Assembly (NCBI GenBank): GCA_951230915.1
Contig: OX579634.1
Coordinates: forward strand, 52,527,570 to 52,591,569
Reading direction: 5' to 3'
DNA: 64,000 nucleotides
DNA from: Antitrichia curtipendula
Lineage: Eukaryota; Streptophyta; Bryopsida; Hypnales; Leucodontaceae
Shown here: piece after piece, positions 20,476 through 32,343 of the stretch
Layout of the letters: each line of letters begins with the position of its first letter
Position numbering within the stretch: the first letter of the stretch is position 1
The notes under the pieces: generated by a model
Told to the model about the DNA's origin: nothing
The model's input: the letters and a program-made list of their open reading frames with translations, nothing else
Database searches by the model: none
Position numbers and translations under genes: made by a program

Positions 20476-21205
20476 TTCAGGTCAAGTCGAGCTGATTAGC
20501 GCGGGTGGATGACTTTGTCACGACTACACGGCATTCACGCAGTTTCTCTCCTCAATTCTGAGATTATGATTCTTTGTTGGGTGGATTGGCAAGGACAAGC
20601 GTTTTAGCTCGACTCGACCTAAACAGTGTTTGTTCACTGAATTCTGTCAGTGATTTCAGTGGTTTGGTGTTATACTTCGTCCGTTGCTCTTGTTCAAGAT
20701 ACATGTTTGGTCTGTTATTTAATCGTATTCGTTTCACTTCCCGCTTTCTCTATTGGTATAGATTTTTTAGGCCGGCTCAATCTAAAACTTCTTGCTGGGT
20801 TTGTTGTCCTCCTGTCTTAATTGTTCCAGATTAATACCTGTTATTAGGTCGAGTCGATCTAAACCTTGTAGAGCTGTTTTTCTGGTTTTACAATGGTCTT
20901 CAACCTTGTTTTCTGCTGGACTGTTTAGGTCGCGTCGACCTGAATGCTGTATTTCTCTGTTTTTTTTGCCTTGTTCTTCTCTTTCAGGTCGACTCGACCT
21001 AAATTTCTGTTGGTGTGGGTTTTCTTCTTTGTATCTGCGAATATAATTGGTTTCTTCTGTCAAGATTTGGGTTCTGTTTATCACAACTGACGTCTGTTCA
21101 GGTCGGGTTGACCTAAATAACATTACAATTAATTTTGTATTTTTATACATTCCTTAATAATCGACCTGAACTGTCGTCGACCTGAACTGTAATCGATCTG
21201 ACCTG
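20476..21205. promoter_or_regulatory. Cluster of AGGTCGASTCGACCT palindromes upstream of the ParB-like gene
   Basis: At least nine dyads lie at about 20476, 20606, 20769, 20844, 20925, 20984, 21098 and 21161-21205. Most are flanked by TTC/TTT on the left and AA on the right, giving an imperfect 19-21-bp palindrome. They are spaced by 40-160 bases, too irregular for a tandem repeat. Further copies sit in the introns of the gene (16295, 17404, 17448, 18914, 18978). This looks like a set of binding sites for a dimeric protein. Confidence 0.7.
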
Positions 21206-23229
21206 CGTAGGTTTTTTACATTTACTAGTCCCTAATCTGGATTTCTAGAGTTTCACAACCCTAAGACCCTACACTCACGCTAAACCCTAAACCCTAAGCG
21301 ATCAGCAAAACCCTAAACCCTAAGTAAGACCATAAACCCTAAGCAAACAACTAGTGCATATCTGCAATGAAGAAGGCTGTGAAGTCCTTGATGTCCTTGA
21401 CGTTGCGAACTGAAACCTGCACATTCAAAGCAATACAAGCTTTGAGTTCCCGTTATTCACAATGTGTTGTTGCATCGACAAGGAACAACTGAACTGTGTG
21501 CAAGTTTTTATGAAGAAGAAAGAACAATCCATTAATAAAAACCTGTGAACAAATTCAGGTATCCACGGACTACGAGCATAATCAAATTGGACATTGGTTT
21601 AACAAAACTAAAAACACAATGTTCAAAAGACACAACGTTCAAAGTTTTTTCCATTCCACCACCTCCACCGAGAACAATCTGAACCCAAAACTTTGCACCG
21701 AGACCAATCCACCGAGACCAATCTGAACCCAAAACTTTGCACCGAGACCAATCCACCGAGACCAATCTGAACCCAAAACTTTGCACCGAGAAAAATGTAA
21801 ACCCAAAACTGTGCACCGAGACAATCTAAACCAAAAATGTGAATGCAGTCCGCAAGTTCTAAGAAAACACAAAACACATTCGTCACAAGATTTAGGATAA
21901 GCCAAAACCCGTGAATACAAAATCAAAAACTGAAAAATCGAGAGCAAGTATATGACAACAGAATACAACGTTCCAAAAATAGAAACTCACAAGAAACCCA
22001 AGGAATGAGATGCAATACCTGGCTTCTCTTGCGAATTCGAAGTCGAATTCCGCCGAAATCAAATGCTCCTCTTCCGCTCCTGATGAAGTCCGAGAATCGC
22101 AACGCCCGACGCACGCGCTCTTCCGCAACACCACTCTTCCGCAAACCTGAAAACGCGCCCTCTTCTGCAAAAATCTCACGCAAGACGGTGTCCCTCCTCC
22201 ACACTCTTCCGCAAAACTTGAAGGTGCACACCCTAAACCGCAAAATTGAACGGCCGATGCAGTACGTTGTCCCTCCTCCGTCGAATCGCTGTAGCCGCAC
22301 AACGAAGCAGAACCACGAGGAGAAGAGGGGCGACCTTGCAATAGCATGCAGCCGCACCACGAAGCAAGAAGCACGAGAAGGGAAGAAGCACTCCAGGTAG
22401 GGAAGAACCACGAAGAACCACGAGAAAAACCACAATGAATCGCGCAGGAAGAACGACGCCGAATCACGCAGGGAAGAGGGGATTGCCGAAACCCTAGCTC
22501 ACAACCTGTAAGCAAAAACCGTACCCGGGAAGCCAAAGCCTATATCCGAAAGCCAAAGCCTATATCCAAAAGCCAATGCCTATACCCGGGAACAAAAACC
22601 TTACCCGAGAGCCAAAGCCTTACCCGAGCGCTAAAACCTTATCCGGGAGCAAAAAAATTACCCGGCAAAACACACACTTATCCTAAACCCTAAACCTTAC
22701 CGGGGAGCCCAAACCCTTACCGGGGAGCCCAAACCCTTACCGGGAACACAAACCCTTAATACTCGAGAGCAAAAAACCCTTATCCGGGAGCACAAATCCG
22801 TATGTAGGAGCACAAATCCTAAACACTTACCCATTTTATTAGAGCATGTCTTTAACCCTTACACAACGAATATAGATGACTATAGAAATCATCCATTTTC
22901 ATCACCGTCGAAATCAATCATTAGACTCAGGAATACGAGATGCACTCCCCAGTAGTGAAATAGTTGTACCGCATTTACTCTATTCAAAACCAAAGGTTTG
23001 GATCATTTAATTATTGCAGTGTGTACTGCACAAGACATTCTACATTATGCATTTCATTAAGAAGTTAAATTATAAATTAAGAATTAAAAATGTTGAAAGA
23101 ACTATAAAAGAATTAATATATAAAACCATAAAGAAGCTTTACAAAATATTCTTTAAAAGATGACTTTAAAAAATAGTCCATGAACTCAAAGTCCTTGCCC
23201 CAATTTCATCTTGTGCATTTAATGTTCTC
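21206..23229. other. Spacer with telomere-like tracts and short tandem repeats, no supported gene
   Basis: 21255-21345 has several AAACCCTAA runs. 21660-21830 holds a 44-bp unit (ctgaacccaaaactttgcaccgag...) about three times. 22010-22450 is a CpG-rich stretch with long but mutually conflicting frames on both strands. 22500-22860 is a degenerate array of about 18-20 bases on the pattern acccttacccgggagcacaaa, probably derived from CCCTAAA-type DNA. I cannot support a gene here. Confidence 0.55.
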
Positions 23230-24625
23230 AAAACTTTTCCATATGAATCCCATGAATTTTGACTAAAGATGCAAATGATGTTACAATTTGTAATTCTAAT
23301 TAAGAATTATTTAAGGTCATGCGCATTTTGGGGTATTTTAGGTGCAAAATAGAAAAACAAATAAAACCAACCATATCCTGTATTTTAGGGATCCCAAGTC
23401 CAAATTCATGGAATTTTGACGTGAAACCATGGAAGAAAGAATTGTGTAAGTTGCAAATGGAGTTAGGAGTTTGAGTGCATGAAATATTTAAGGTTTTGCG
23501 CATTTTGGGGTATTTGAGGTGCAAAATAGAAAAACAAATTAATAAAACCATATCCTGTACTTCAGGGACCCCGAGTCCAAATTCATGGAATTTTGACGTG
23601 AAACCATGGAAGAAAGAATTGTGTAAGTTGCAAATGGGATTAGTAGTTTGAGTTCATGAAATATTTAAGGTCACGTGCATTTTGGGGTATTTTAGGTGCA
23701 AAATAGAAAAATAAATAAAACCAACCATATCATGTACTTTAGGGATTCCAAGTCCAAATTCATGGAATTTTGACTTGAAACCATGGAAGAAGGAATTGTG
23801 TAAGTTGCAAATGGGTTTAGTAGTTTGAGTTCATGAAATATTTAAGGTCACGCGCATTTTAGGGTATTTTAGATGCAAATTAAATAAATAAATAAAACCA
23901 ACCATATCTTGTACTTTAGGGATCCCAAGTCCAAATTCATGGAATTTTGACGTGAAACCATGGAAGAAGGAATTGTGTAAGTTGCAAATGGGTTTAGTAG
24001 TTTGAGTGCATGAAATATTTAAGGTCACGTGCATTTTAGGGTATTTTAGATGCAAATTAAATAAATAAATAAATAAAACCATATCCTGTACTTTAGGGAC
24101 CCCGAGTCTAAATTCATGGAATTTTGACGTGAAACCATGGAAGAAAGAATTGTGTAAGTTGCAAATGGAGTTAGGAGTTTGAGTGCATGAAATATTTAAG
24201 GTTTTGCGCATTTTGGGGTATTTGAGGTGCAAAATAGAAAAACAAATTAATAAAACCATATCCTGTACTTTAGGGACCCCGAGTCTAAATTCATGGAATT
24301 TTGACGTGAAACCATGGAAGAAAGAATTGTGTAAGTTGCAAATGGGTTTAGTAGTTTGAGTTCATGAAATATTTAAGGTCACGCGCATTTTGGGGTATTT
24401 TAGATGCAAAATAGAAAAACAAATAAAACCAACCATATCCTGTACTTTAGGGATCCCAAGTCCAAATTCATGGAATTTTGACGTGAAACCATGGAAGAAG
24501 GAATTGTGTAAGTTGCAAATGGGTTTAGTAGTTTGAGTTCATGAAATATTTAAGGTCACGCGCATTTTGGGGTATTTGAGGTGCAAAATAGAAAAACAAA
24601 TTAATAAAACCATGTCCTGTACTTT
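23230..24625. repeat. 177-bp satellite array, about eight monomers
   Basis: The marker catgaaatatttaagg begins at 23478, 23655, 23832, 24009, 24186, 24363 and 24540, exactly 177 bases apart each time. A degenerate monomer precedes at 23301. Monomers come in two main types (aggttttgcgc...gtatttgagg and aggtcacgcgc...gtattttagg). The ttttgcgc type recurs at 23478 and 24186, four monomers apart, hinting at higher-order structure. 177 is divisible by three, which creates long spurious frames on the minus strand. Confidence 0.92.
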
Positions 24626-26207
24626 AGGGTATGTTTATGCCATTTCCATAGTAACATGAATATGAGTAATTAATTTTTCATGTATAAAATGTCTTTGCCT
24701 TATTCACAACTTCTACATTTCTTTCTCTCATACATTCGTGTGTGAGTTTCTTGGATTTACAATTGCGGGGCCTAAAGTACAGAATTATTTTCTTTGTTTC
24801 TAATTTGCTCACAACATTTATAATGTGAGCATGATTAACTAAAAATTTAATGAAGTAAGAGTCTTTGCCCCATTCGCAATTTTGAAAATTTATTTCTTTT
24901 ACTTTCACATGTGAACATCATGGGTTTACACTTGATTGTAGGCTTTGAAGACCATGATCCTAATTTTCTTGTGTGCGCAAAGCTTTTCCAAAGCAACATG
25001 ACAATAATCAAACATAATTTCATGAATTCTAAGACTTTGTTTTATTTGCAATTTATAAAATTCTTTTCTCTTAAACTTTTGCTTATGAATTTCATTAGTT
25101 TTTAGGACCCTAAAGCCTAGAAGAAAATTGCTTAAGTAATATTATTTTTCAATTGAAGCATTCCCAGAAACGAGGATGATTCAAAAAATTTCATGAAAGA
25201 AAAGCCTTTGCTCAATTTATAACTTCTGCAATCCCCTCCCCCAACTAATTGGAAAGGATCCAGTAATTGAAAGAAATTTAATTAAGGATGTCTCAAAAGG
25301 TCCAAACCCTAAACCCTAAATCCTAAATTCTAAGTCTGCAAACAAATCAATGTATGAAAAGTTTAAAACTCCAGAGTTTAGGGTGGTGACGAGCGAGGGA
25401 ATCTGTTGACTTTGGCCCTTTAAAAGGCATTTTCCACATTTGATGCTGCTGGAACAAGTCTAAATAAGAATTAAATAATTGACCCCCCTGCCTTTACGTC
25501 GCGTCGTGTTTGTATGACTTCATTTTATAGAGAATGAATCTACAAAACAAGCAGCTACCTAAATTCAGCGGACTACATTAATGCCAGCAACTGTCCGTTT
25601 GTTGTAGTCCGCAAATAGTAGTGCATGCATCTAAGTCCAAGTACATGCCCGCGACTTCATGCATGACGTGTGTGATTTCGAAAAGTCTGTACTCTGCTTC
25701 CCGCCCTCCCATTCCCACCAAGAAGTTATCGGGTGTTGCCCACGTCCGGTTTAGGATATTCTCTTTCACATTCGCTTGACACTGCACCTCCGAGCGCAAG
25801 CTGTCCTTGTTCGTGGGCACTTGTTTCAGCTTTGTTATTGACAGTCATTCAAGTGTTGTGCGTGCAGGGTTTTTGCTTACTCAAAGGTTCATTGCGATCT
25901 AAGGTGCTTGGGTTCTAAGTACGTCTTCGTCGACTCAGTAGTTAATTCGTAGGATTTCCAGTCCATTAGTTATTGTCATGAGGACAACGATGTACGCTTC
26001 CGATCGTGCGCATGACTTGTTCAGTTTAGTAGGTCAATGCACTTGTGTTGCGCGGAGATGGTTGTTAGTAATCGTTGTAGATCGATGATAAGTTCTGTTA
26101 TGCACTGAAGGAGTCGGTGTGAACGTAGTCCCTATTTTACTGCCGTAAAACACGGAATGAGATATAAGTGTCTCGTAATCAAATACACCCGTAATGTTCG
26201 GAGACAT
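24626..26207. other. Spacer with no supported gene
   Basis: The first 700 bases are AT-rich. 25305-25345 contains a short aaaccctaaaccctaaatcc tract. 25560-25900 is less AT-rich but no frame is convincing. Nothing else is recognised. Confidence 0.5.
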
Positions 26208-26888
26208 TCAGGTCGAGCCGACCTGAATAGTATAACTAATAATGTATTCTATCAGTTCATGATCTAGTATGCGGTACTTCTCTTTTCAGGTTGGTCCGAC
26301 CTAAATAGACATGTTACCCCCATCGGAATAACATGATAACCTCATCAATTTAGATTGATTCGATCTGAAACGGGGAACACTGTGTGATTGGTGGATTCGT
26401 TTCGTTTATCGTGAACGCAATTTGTCACATGTTTCGTTCATATGTGCATACAATATTGTATGATTTATTTATTAGGTCGACTCAACCTAAATGGTTTAAA
26501 TTGGAAGAATGTCTGTAGCGTGAATTGAAGCAAACTTAATGAAGTGACTGCCTTGGGTTCATCTAATTTCAGCTTATGAATGTCATTAGCGGGAGATGAA
26601 TTCGCTGTAGGTTATACATTTAGTTTAGGTCGACTTGACCTGATAGTGAAGCTGTTGAGATCTTAGTATTGCTTTGTTATTAAGAGCGTCGTAGTCTTGT
26701 AATTTACTTCGTTACTGGATGGGAGCATTCAGCTCAAGTCGACCTAATTAACCATGGGAAATATGTATTGGATAACTATTTCTGTTGTCTTTCAATATAT
26801 TACGTATGAACTGTACTTGTCACAGTTTTGGTATTTTCCTACTTCAAGGTAGCTGCATATTATGAACCCTATGGTCGACTCGAGCTTA
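26208..26888. promoter_or_regulatory. Second cluster of AGGTCGASTCGACCT palindromes, upstream of the DUF7869-like gene
   Basis: Seven dyads lie at about 26208, 26285, 26349, 26472, 26625, 26728 and 26871, the same motif as in 20476-21205. The cluster ends 80 bases before the ATG of the plus-strand gene. Both clusters therefore lie upstream of divergently oriented genes, which links the two genes into one unit. Confidence 0.7.
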
Positions 26889-26967
26889 CATTTGTCTTGT
26901 CAGTTTTACCTCTTATACTACCAGTAGTTTATCTTGATTACTTTGACTTACCACCTAGAATATTGAT

Positions 26968-29871
26968 ATGTCCTCAGATGCAATGGATTCCTCAGCAGAC
27001 GCAGTGGACATGGTAGATTCATCTGACAATGAGTACTATCCGCGAGAACAGGAAGTCTTATTGTCGGAGTCGTCAGACGATGAATTCCTGAATGCGGATG
27101 GAATGAATGCTGACGTCCCAGATTGTGAAGGTCTTCCGCGTAGGCTCTGGAATACTCGGGTTGTGACTCTGTACAATGAAGCCGGCCTGCTCGTTGGTCA
27201 AGGTACCTGCCACAGTGTGAACTCTGACCTTGTCCTCGATGTCAGTGGTCCTCTTGGAGACACTCACGTCGTAGTGCACATTTCAAAGACATTTTCTGAA
27301 GTTGACTTGCCAAAAGAACGAGAGTGCTTGCTACTTGCTTGGCCTATTTATTTAGTCCATTGCCGTGGAGCCAGTCTACGTGATCATGAGGCTCGAGATA
27401 ATTTCAATTGCCTCCAAGCGGCTCTCCTAAATCCACCATCTTCAACGTCTGCGCGCCCGTATACAAGTATGGTCCGATATCCGCCCCGCGAGACTACTGC
27501 AAGAACAAAGGATCTATTCACTCAAGATTCCATCAACTTGGTGTCTAGCAAAGTATGTTGTTGGCAGAATTGTGTTAAGCCATTCCCCAGGGATAAAATA
27601 CGAGCCTTTCATGAACGCATGTACCAGAATTCAACCTTCAAGCACAGAGCCTTTATGAAAACGGAAGTCCATAGACAAATCCATCTTGACCAACGTGGAA
27701 GAAAAATGGTAACAATTGAAGAGATACCAATGTGCTTGCGAGCATGGATGCATATTTCAGGGGTCCCAGAATCCACCTTCTTCCGCTATCAAATATACAT
27801 GAAGGTCGGACGGGAAGCAATGGAGCACGGCAACAAAGGATTGGTGAAACCAAAAAAGCACACTCAACAAGCTACTGCAATATTGAAGTGCATCCTAGAG
27901 AAAGAGGCGGATCACATGCCACATCGTACGAAGACGTTGAAGTCGGGAGAAAAGGTTGTATCCATGATTCTCTCCTCCACGTTCCAGTGGAAGGGCAAAA
28001 TGAAAGAACTCAACGAAGCAAATGCTGCTTTTGGATTGAAGGAGGTCTCAATTTCAAACTTGAGCAAGATTAGATGTTCAGCGTTTCCAGAGTATGAGGT
28101 GAAGAAACCAGGGGACAATTTTGCACGGTGCGCTACTTGTGACAAATTGCAAGAGCTTAGGAGGCGTGCTCTTGCTGGGTCTGTCACTACTTTGAAGTGG
28201 TCACGGAGGTTGGACAAACATTTAGCAATTGCTCATGCTCATCGAGAATTGTACTATGCAAACCGCTACTGATCACTTACTTCACCGCACGAGTGCCTCA
28301 CAATCATGCATGACAAAATGGACCACGCGAAAACAGCTTGTCCAGTCTTCTCCCACAAGAGTAAAGATGTTGATGGTCTAATGAAGTTGCCTGTGTCTGT
28401 CACAGGCATGATTGCGCATGGTCATGGAGATGTGCGTTACGCACATTATGGCTTGGATCTATTCACACATGATTCGAACTACACCATTGGCTCCATGGCA
28501 AAGTTGTTGCGAGATTTGGAGTTGCCTCCCAAGTCTTCTTCTCGGCAGTTGCTTGTAGGTTTGGGGTCCACCAATTTGTTTCGTGCAGTGTTGAAGGGAG
28601 CTGAGATGTGCGAAAATTCACTTCCTTCACCGCCAATCAACTTAGTTCCAGCAACACCTTTGCCCCCTATTCTCAATGTGCAAATGGACAATGCCACACG
28701 CGACAACAAGAACAGATATGTTTTCTGTTTTTGGTCTCTTTTTGTTGCAAACAAGATCTTTCGAGAAGTGTATGTGAACTTCATGATTGTGGATCATACC
28801 CACGATGATATTGATGCATTGTTTGGAAGATGGAGCATGCTCTTGAAGAAGGAGAACTTCCCAACAATCCCGGCCCTCATGAAGTCCTTCATGGATGTGG
28901 AGTCCATTCCTACTATCCCTCATCTCATAGAAGAGGTGCCCGATTTCAAGGGTTTCATTGTTAGTAAATGGATGGACGGCGATGAGATTCTAATAAGACA
29001 CACAAGACCACAACAAGTGAAGTTCTATCTGGATTCGACGGGTTGTCCAGTCATGAAGTATAAAATGAAGTGTACGGATGAAGATTGGTTGGGCAAGGAT
29101 GGCGGAGGCATTAAGTTGTGCAAAGAAGACGCTGAAGGGCAAAGTCAATAACCGCGCGGTGTACGGCTGTCAGTTCCACAAAAGGCAATGAAAGGCGTGG
29201 AAGACATTGTGAAAGGTGTGTTTGGATTTGTAAAGTATTGGGAGAATCTATGCAATGCAGACGTCATTGGAGAATGTCGTAGACGCTACGAGCCAGTTGT
29301 GCGCTATTGGTATGGTGTGAAGGTTGCTCTGCAGGAGCCACTACCATTGTCCACTGTTTTGAAAGACGGGTTCTGGCCAACTACTCGTGTACAAGCAATA
29401 GAAGCAGATCAATTAGACGAAGATGGCGAGGACCTTGAAGAATATGGTGTGGATGATGCTTATGTTGGACCTTTGAGGGATCGCCCACAACCATCCTTCA
29501 GGGTGGCGCGGGATCTCTACGAAGGGTACTTTGTTGCAGTTCGACCTATGGATGGTGAAAGTCAACTAGTTTGGATTGTTTGGGCTTTGTCCGATCTGAA
29601 TTGTAATCCTAAGAAGCCAAATTGCGTGCTCATTCAATACTTTTGTCCGACATCAAGGAATCAGGATGTTTGAGATTTCTATACAGGATGGGACAGCGAA
29701 AGAGGTCTACGTTGGAAGGTTGATGAAACTGAACCACCTCTTTGGGAGTAAACAAACGCTTTGATGACAGCATGGAAGTCCCAGAACAGAAGAGGTACTC
29801 GCAAATGTAGGATCAAGATTCCTACAGCTCAGATTGAAGTCATCAACCAAAGCTTGGCTTCATATACTTGA
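26968..29871 (+). pseudogene. DUF7869-like transposase-type gene with four in-frame stops
   Basis: One reading frame runs from ATG 26968 to TGA 29869-29871, broken by TGA 28270, TAA 29149, TGA 29671 and TAA 29749; no frameshift is needed. The N-terminus is acidic. The middle has a CxxC pair (FARCATCDKLQEL). The part after the first stop carries LNVQMDNATRDNKNRY and VDHTHDDIDALFGRWS. These are the hallmark QxDN...GHTHxDID segments of DUF7869 proteins, found in many plant and animal genomes and suspected to be RNase-H-like transposases. The C-terminus (GWDSERGLRWKVDE, TAWKS) fits the same family. The two Asp-rich motifs are intact. It is probably the transposase-like partner of the palindrome-bearing unit, now dead. 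Confidence 0.7.
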
Positions 29872-30523
29872 CATTCTAGAATATTATCCTCGAATTAGTT
29901 ATAGTATGTTAATTTTGTATATTGGATATTTACTATTTTTTTGTCTTCATTTTAATTTAAACATATCTACTATTACGTGTTCCTACATTCTCTTTTTGGG
30001 ATATGTTATATTATTTTACTTGCTTAATGTATGTCCAAAATAGATTTGGAAATGAAATGCGATTGAGAAAAAGGGCAGTGGGTATAACCACTCTTTAGCT
30101 TATTAACATGTGAAGCACTTATTACAGTTTTGGATGGAGGGCCCGTTGGTTGTTACAACTTTCTTGCCTGCAAAGCTCACTTAGCATTACCAAGTCATAT
30201 ATCTCTTTTAGTCACTCATACGATTTCAACGGGAATCGAACTCGGACTTCCTGAAGGAGATGAATAGCTTCTCACAACCAAACGTTCAGCTCATGACTTG
30301 GTGTTCAACAATGGTTTTAGAATTCATTTATATGATCTTAAACAATAGTATAACCCAAACTTGATTGTATTTGGAGACAAAACTCTCATTTTAATGGAAA
30401 TTACAATGGTACAACTAATAAATGTGGTGATTCTCAACCTGAATTGTCAACATTTAATATTTGAATTTTGAACATGTAAGTGGACAATATTATTTTGAGA
30501 GGTTCCCACCCTCTCAAAATAAT
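29872..30523. other. Spacer ending in a perfect 14-bp hairpin
   Basis: No gene is seen in 29872-30488. At 30489-30502 and 30510-30523 a perfect 14-bp inverted repeat (attattttgagagg) surrounds a 7-base loop. It abuts the point where copia homology begins, so it may mark the breakpoint that removed the copia 5' half. Confidence 0.6.
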
Positions 30524-30524
30524 G

Positions 30525-31558
30525 AATATAACGTTCTTGAAGACATGGTGGGCGGCATGCAAGTGAAGAAGGCCACTTGCGATTTGACGTGTGAGGCTTG
30601 CATTGAAGGCAAGCAAGCGAGGAAGCCTTTTCCAAGCGATGGGGCACTGAGGGCGGCCAAGGTGTTGGAGATCGTGCACTCCGATGTGTGCGGCCCCATG
30701 AAGACCACTTCCATGGGTGGTGCAAGGTATTTCCTCACCTTCATTGATGACTTTTCGAGGAAGGTGTGGGTGTTGGTACTCAAATGCAAGAGTGAGGTGT
30801 TTGAGAGGTTCAAGGCATAGAAGGCACTTGTAGAGAATGAGAGCGGCCACAAGGTCAAGGTGTTGAGGTCGGACAACGGTGGGGAGTACACATCCAAGGC
30901 TTTTGAGGCCTTTATGAGAGAGCACGGCATTGCACATCAAACCTCAGTGCCATACACTCCGCAACAAAATGGTGTGGCAGAGCGTGCCAATCGTATGCTT
31001 GTGGAGATGGTTCGAGCCATGTTGCATGCCCAAGGCCTCAAGTACGAGTTTTGGACGGAGGCGGTATCAAATGCGGTCTACATTCGCAATCGGTGTCCCA
31101 CGAGTGCGGTTGCATCGATGACACCGCAAGAGGCATGGAGTGGAAGGAGGCCCAACATTGGCCACATCCGCATCTTTGGATGTGTGGCGTATGCATTGGA
31201 TTTGAGCCCCCAACACTCCAAGCTTGATGCCAAGGGAACCAAGTGCTTGTTTTTAGGCTATTGGGAGGGCTCTAAGGCGTATAGACTCATGTGCTTGGAT
31301 ACAAAGAAGATTCTCAAGAGTCGAGATGTCATTTTCATTGAAGACAAGAAGGTGGATGGTGAACGTTTGGAGATAGGTCCAAGTGGGAGCAATGGAGGCT
31401 TTGAGGTGGACCAATCTCCAAGTGGCCAAGAAGTGGCCAAAGAAGAAGAAGAGGAGCCTCTCACCGCGCCAACACCAAAGAAGAAAGTGGTTGTGGCTCC
31501 ACATGAAGATGGTGGTGTAGGAGAGGCGGCCAAGGAGTCAAGATATCCCACCAAGGAG
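30525..31558 (+). mobile_element. Ty1/copia fragment: GAG-pre-integrase and integrase (5' truncated, dead)
   Basis: The frame begins inside a GAG-pre-integrase segment (CEACIEGKQ). It covers an integrase core with the three acidic positions in HSDVCGP, RSDNGGEY and QNGVAERANR, then the linker up to SRYPTKE. A TAG at 30818-30820 interrupts it, where Gln is expected. Gag, protease and the 5' LTR are missing. The frame is cut at 31558 by the giant element and continues at 59770. Confidence 0.88.
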
Positions 31559-31571
31559 CAGGGTTGTTTTG
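31551..31571. repeat. Target-site copy and left terminal inverted repeat, right element
   Basis: 31551-31558 is the target copy ccaaggag. 31559-31571 is the TIR CAGGGTTGTTTTG, followed by GCGACCTGGCGACATCGCGA, which already carries the GGCGAC core. Confidence 0.88.
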
Positions 31572-31764
31572 CGCGACCTGGCGACATCGCGACAAACAGA
31601 CGTCACGCGACATCCAGTAGACCCTTCGCGACGTCACATAAAGTCAAATTTACCTTTGATTTTTTAAAAAACTACCCCCCTTTTACCTAAGCCACGTGGA
31701 TGCCATGTGGCATCCGCGTGGCACATTTTAGGGCACATGCAGGTGTGACGTGGACGGGCGACTT

Positions 31765-32343
31765 CGATTTATGGTGACCTCAGATAGGGCGAATTCGTGT
31801 TAGGGCGACCTCAGGTAGGGCGACCTCAGGTAGGGCGACCTCAGGTAGGGCGACTTCGTGTAAGGGCGACTTTGTGTAAGGGCAAGCGCGGATAGGAGAA
31901 TGCGGGTGTAGGTGACCGCGGGTAGGAGAACACATGTATGGGAGAATGCGGGTAAGGGAGACCGCGGCTGAGGCGACCTCGGGTGAATGCTCGGACCCGC
32001 GGTTGCCTTCTCTTGGACCCGAAGTCGCCCTCTTCGACCTGAAGTCGCCTCTCCTGGACCCGCAGTCGCCCATATTGGACCCGAAGTCGCCCCCTCTTGG
32101 ACCCGCGGCCTCTCAAGCTGGACCCGAAGTCGCCCAGAAGACATGCACAAAGAAGCGTACCCGTACTCGCCCACCTATATATCCATGCGCCCGTACGGTC
32201 TTCTTCACCTTCATTCTTCACTTTGGCTCTCTGTCTTGTATCCTTTATTGGCTGCATGCGTGATCCTTGTGTTGAATGTTTACTTCTTACTTTTCATTCA
32301 TCCCAGCTTGTGTTATCGCAAGTTCTCGACGTACAAAGATTCC
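31765..32343 (+). promoter_or_regulatory. Left-terminal GGCGAC array and gene C promoter, right copy
   Basis: There are about 20 units of 16-20 bases with GGCGAC cores (31765-32140), several in exact tandem (gacctcaggtagggc, four times). A TATATAT box at 32176-32182 and a pyrimidine-rich leader to ATG 32344 follow. Array differences from the left copy end at 32151. Confidence 0.7.

Noticed and set aside
22005..22536. Overlapping frames of 131, 170 and 214 residues in CpG-rich DNA
   Set aside because: The frames conflict on both strands, and no motif or splice pattern singles one out.
23300..24259. Minus-strand frames of 83 and 142 residues
   Set aside because: They are translations of the 177-bp satellite, whose period is a multiple of three.
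12725..29871. Reassigned stop codons (for example TAG as Gln)
   Set aside because: Gene B and the transposase terminate at TAG, and gene A ends at TAA followed at once by TAG. TAA and TGA also interrupt the decayed genes, so decay is simpler.
30215..30245. tRNA-like B box on the minus strand (gttcgattcccgttg)
   Set aside because: No cloverleaf arms, A box or CCA-side pairing can be drawn around it.
15214..31558. Inversion of the spacer by recombination between the two inverted copies
   Set aside because: The right copy still has matching target duplications on both sides and the copia halves remain collinear, which an inversion would have broken.
31987..32343. Longer N-terminus of gene C with a hydrophobic segment (possible membrane anchor)
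   Set aside because: That stretch covers the GGCGAC array, TATA box and leader. The ATG at 32344 sits where a transcript from that TATA box would start translation.
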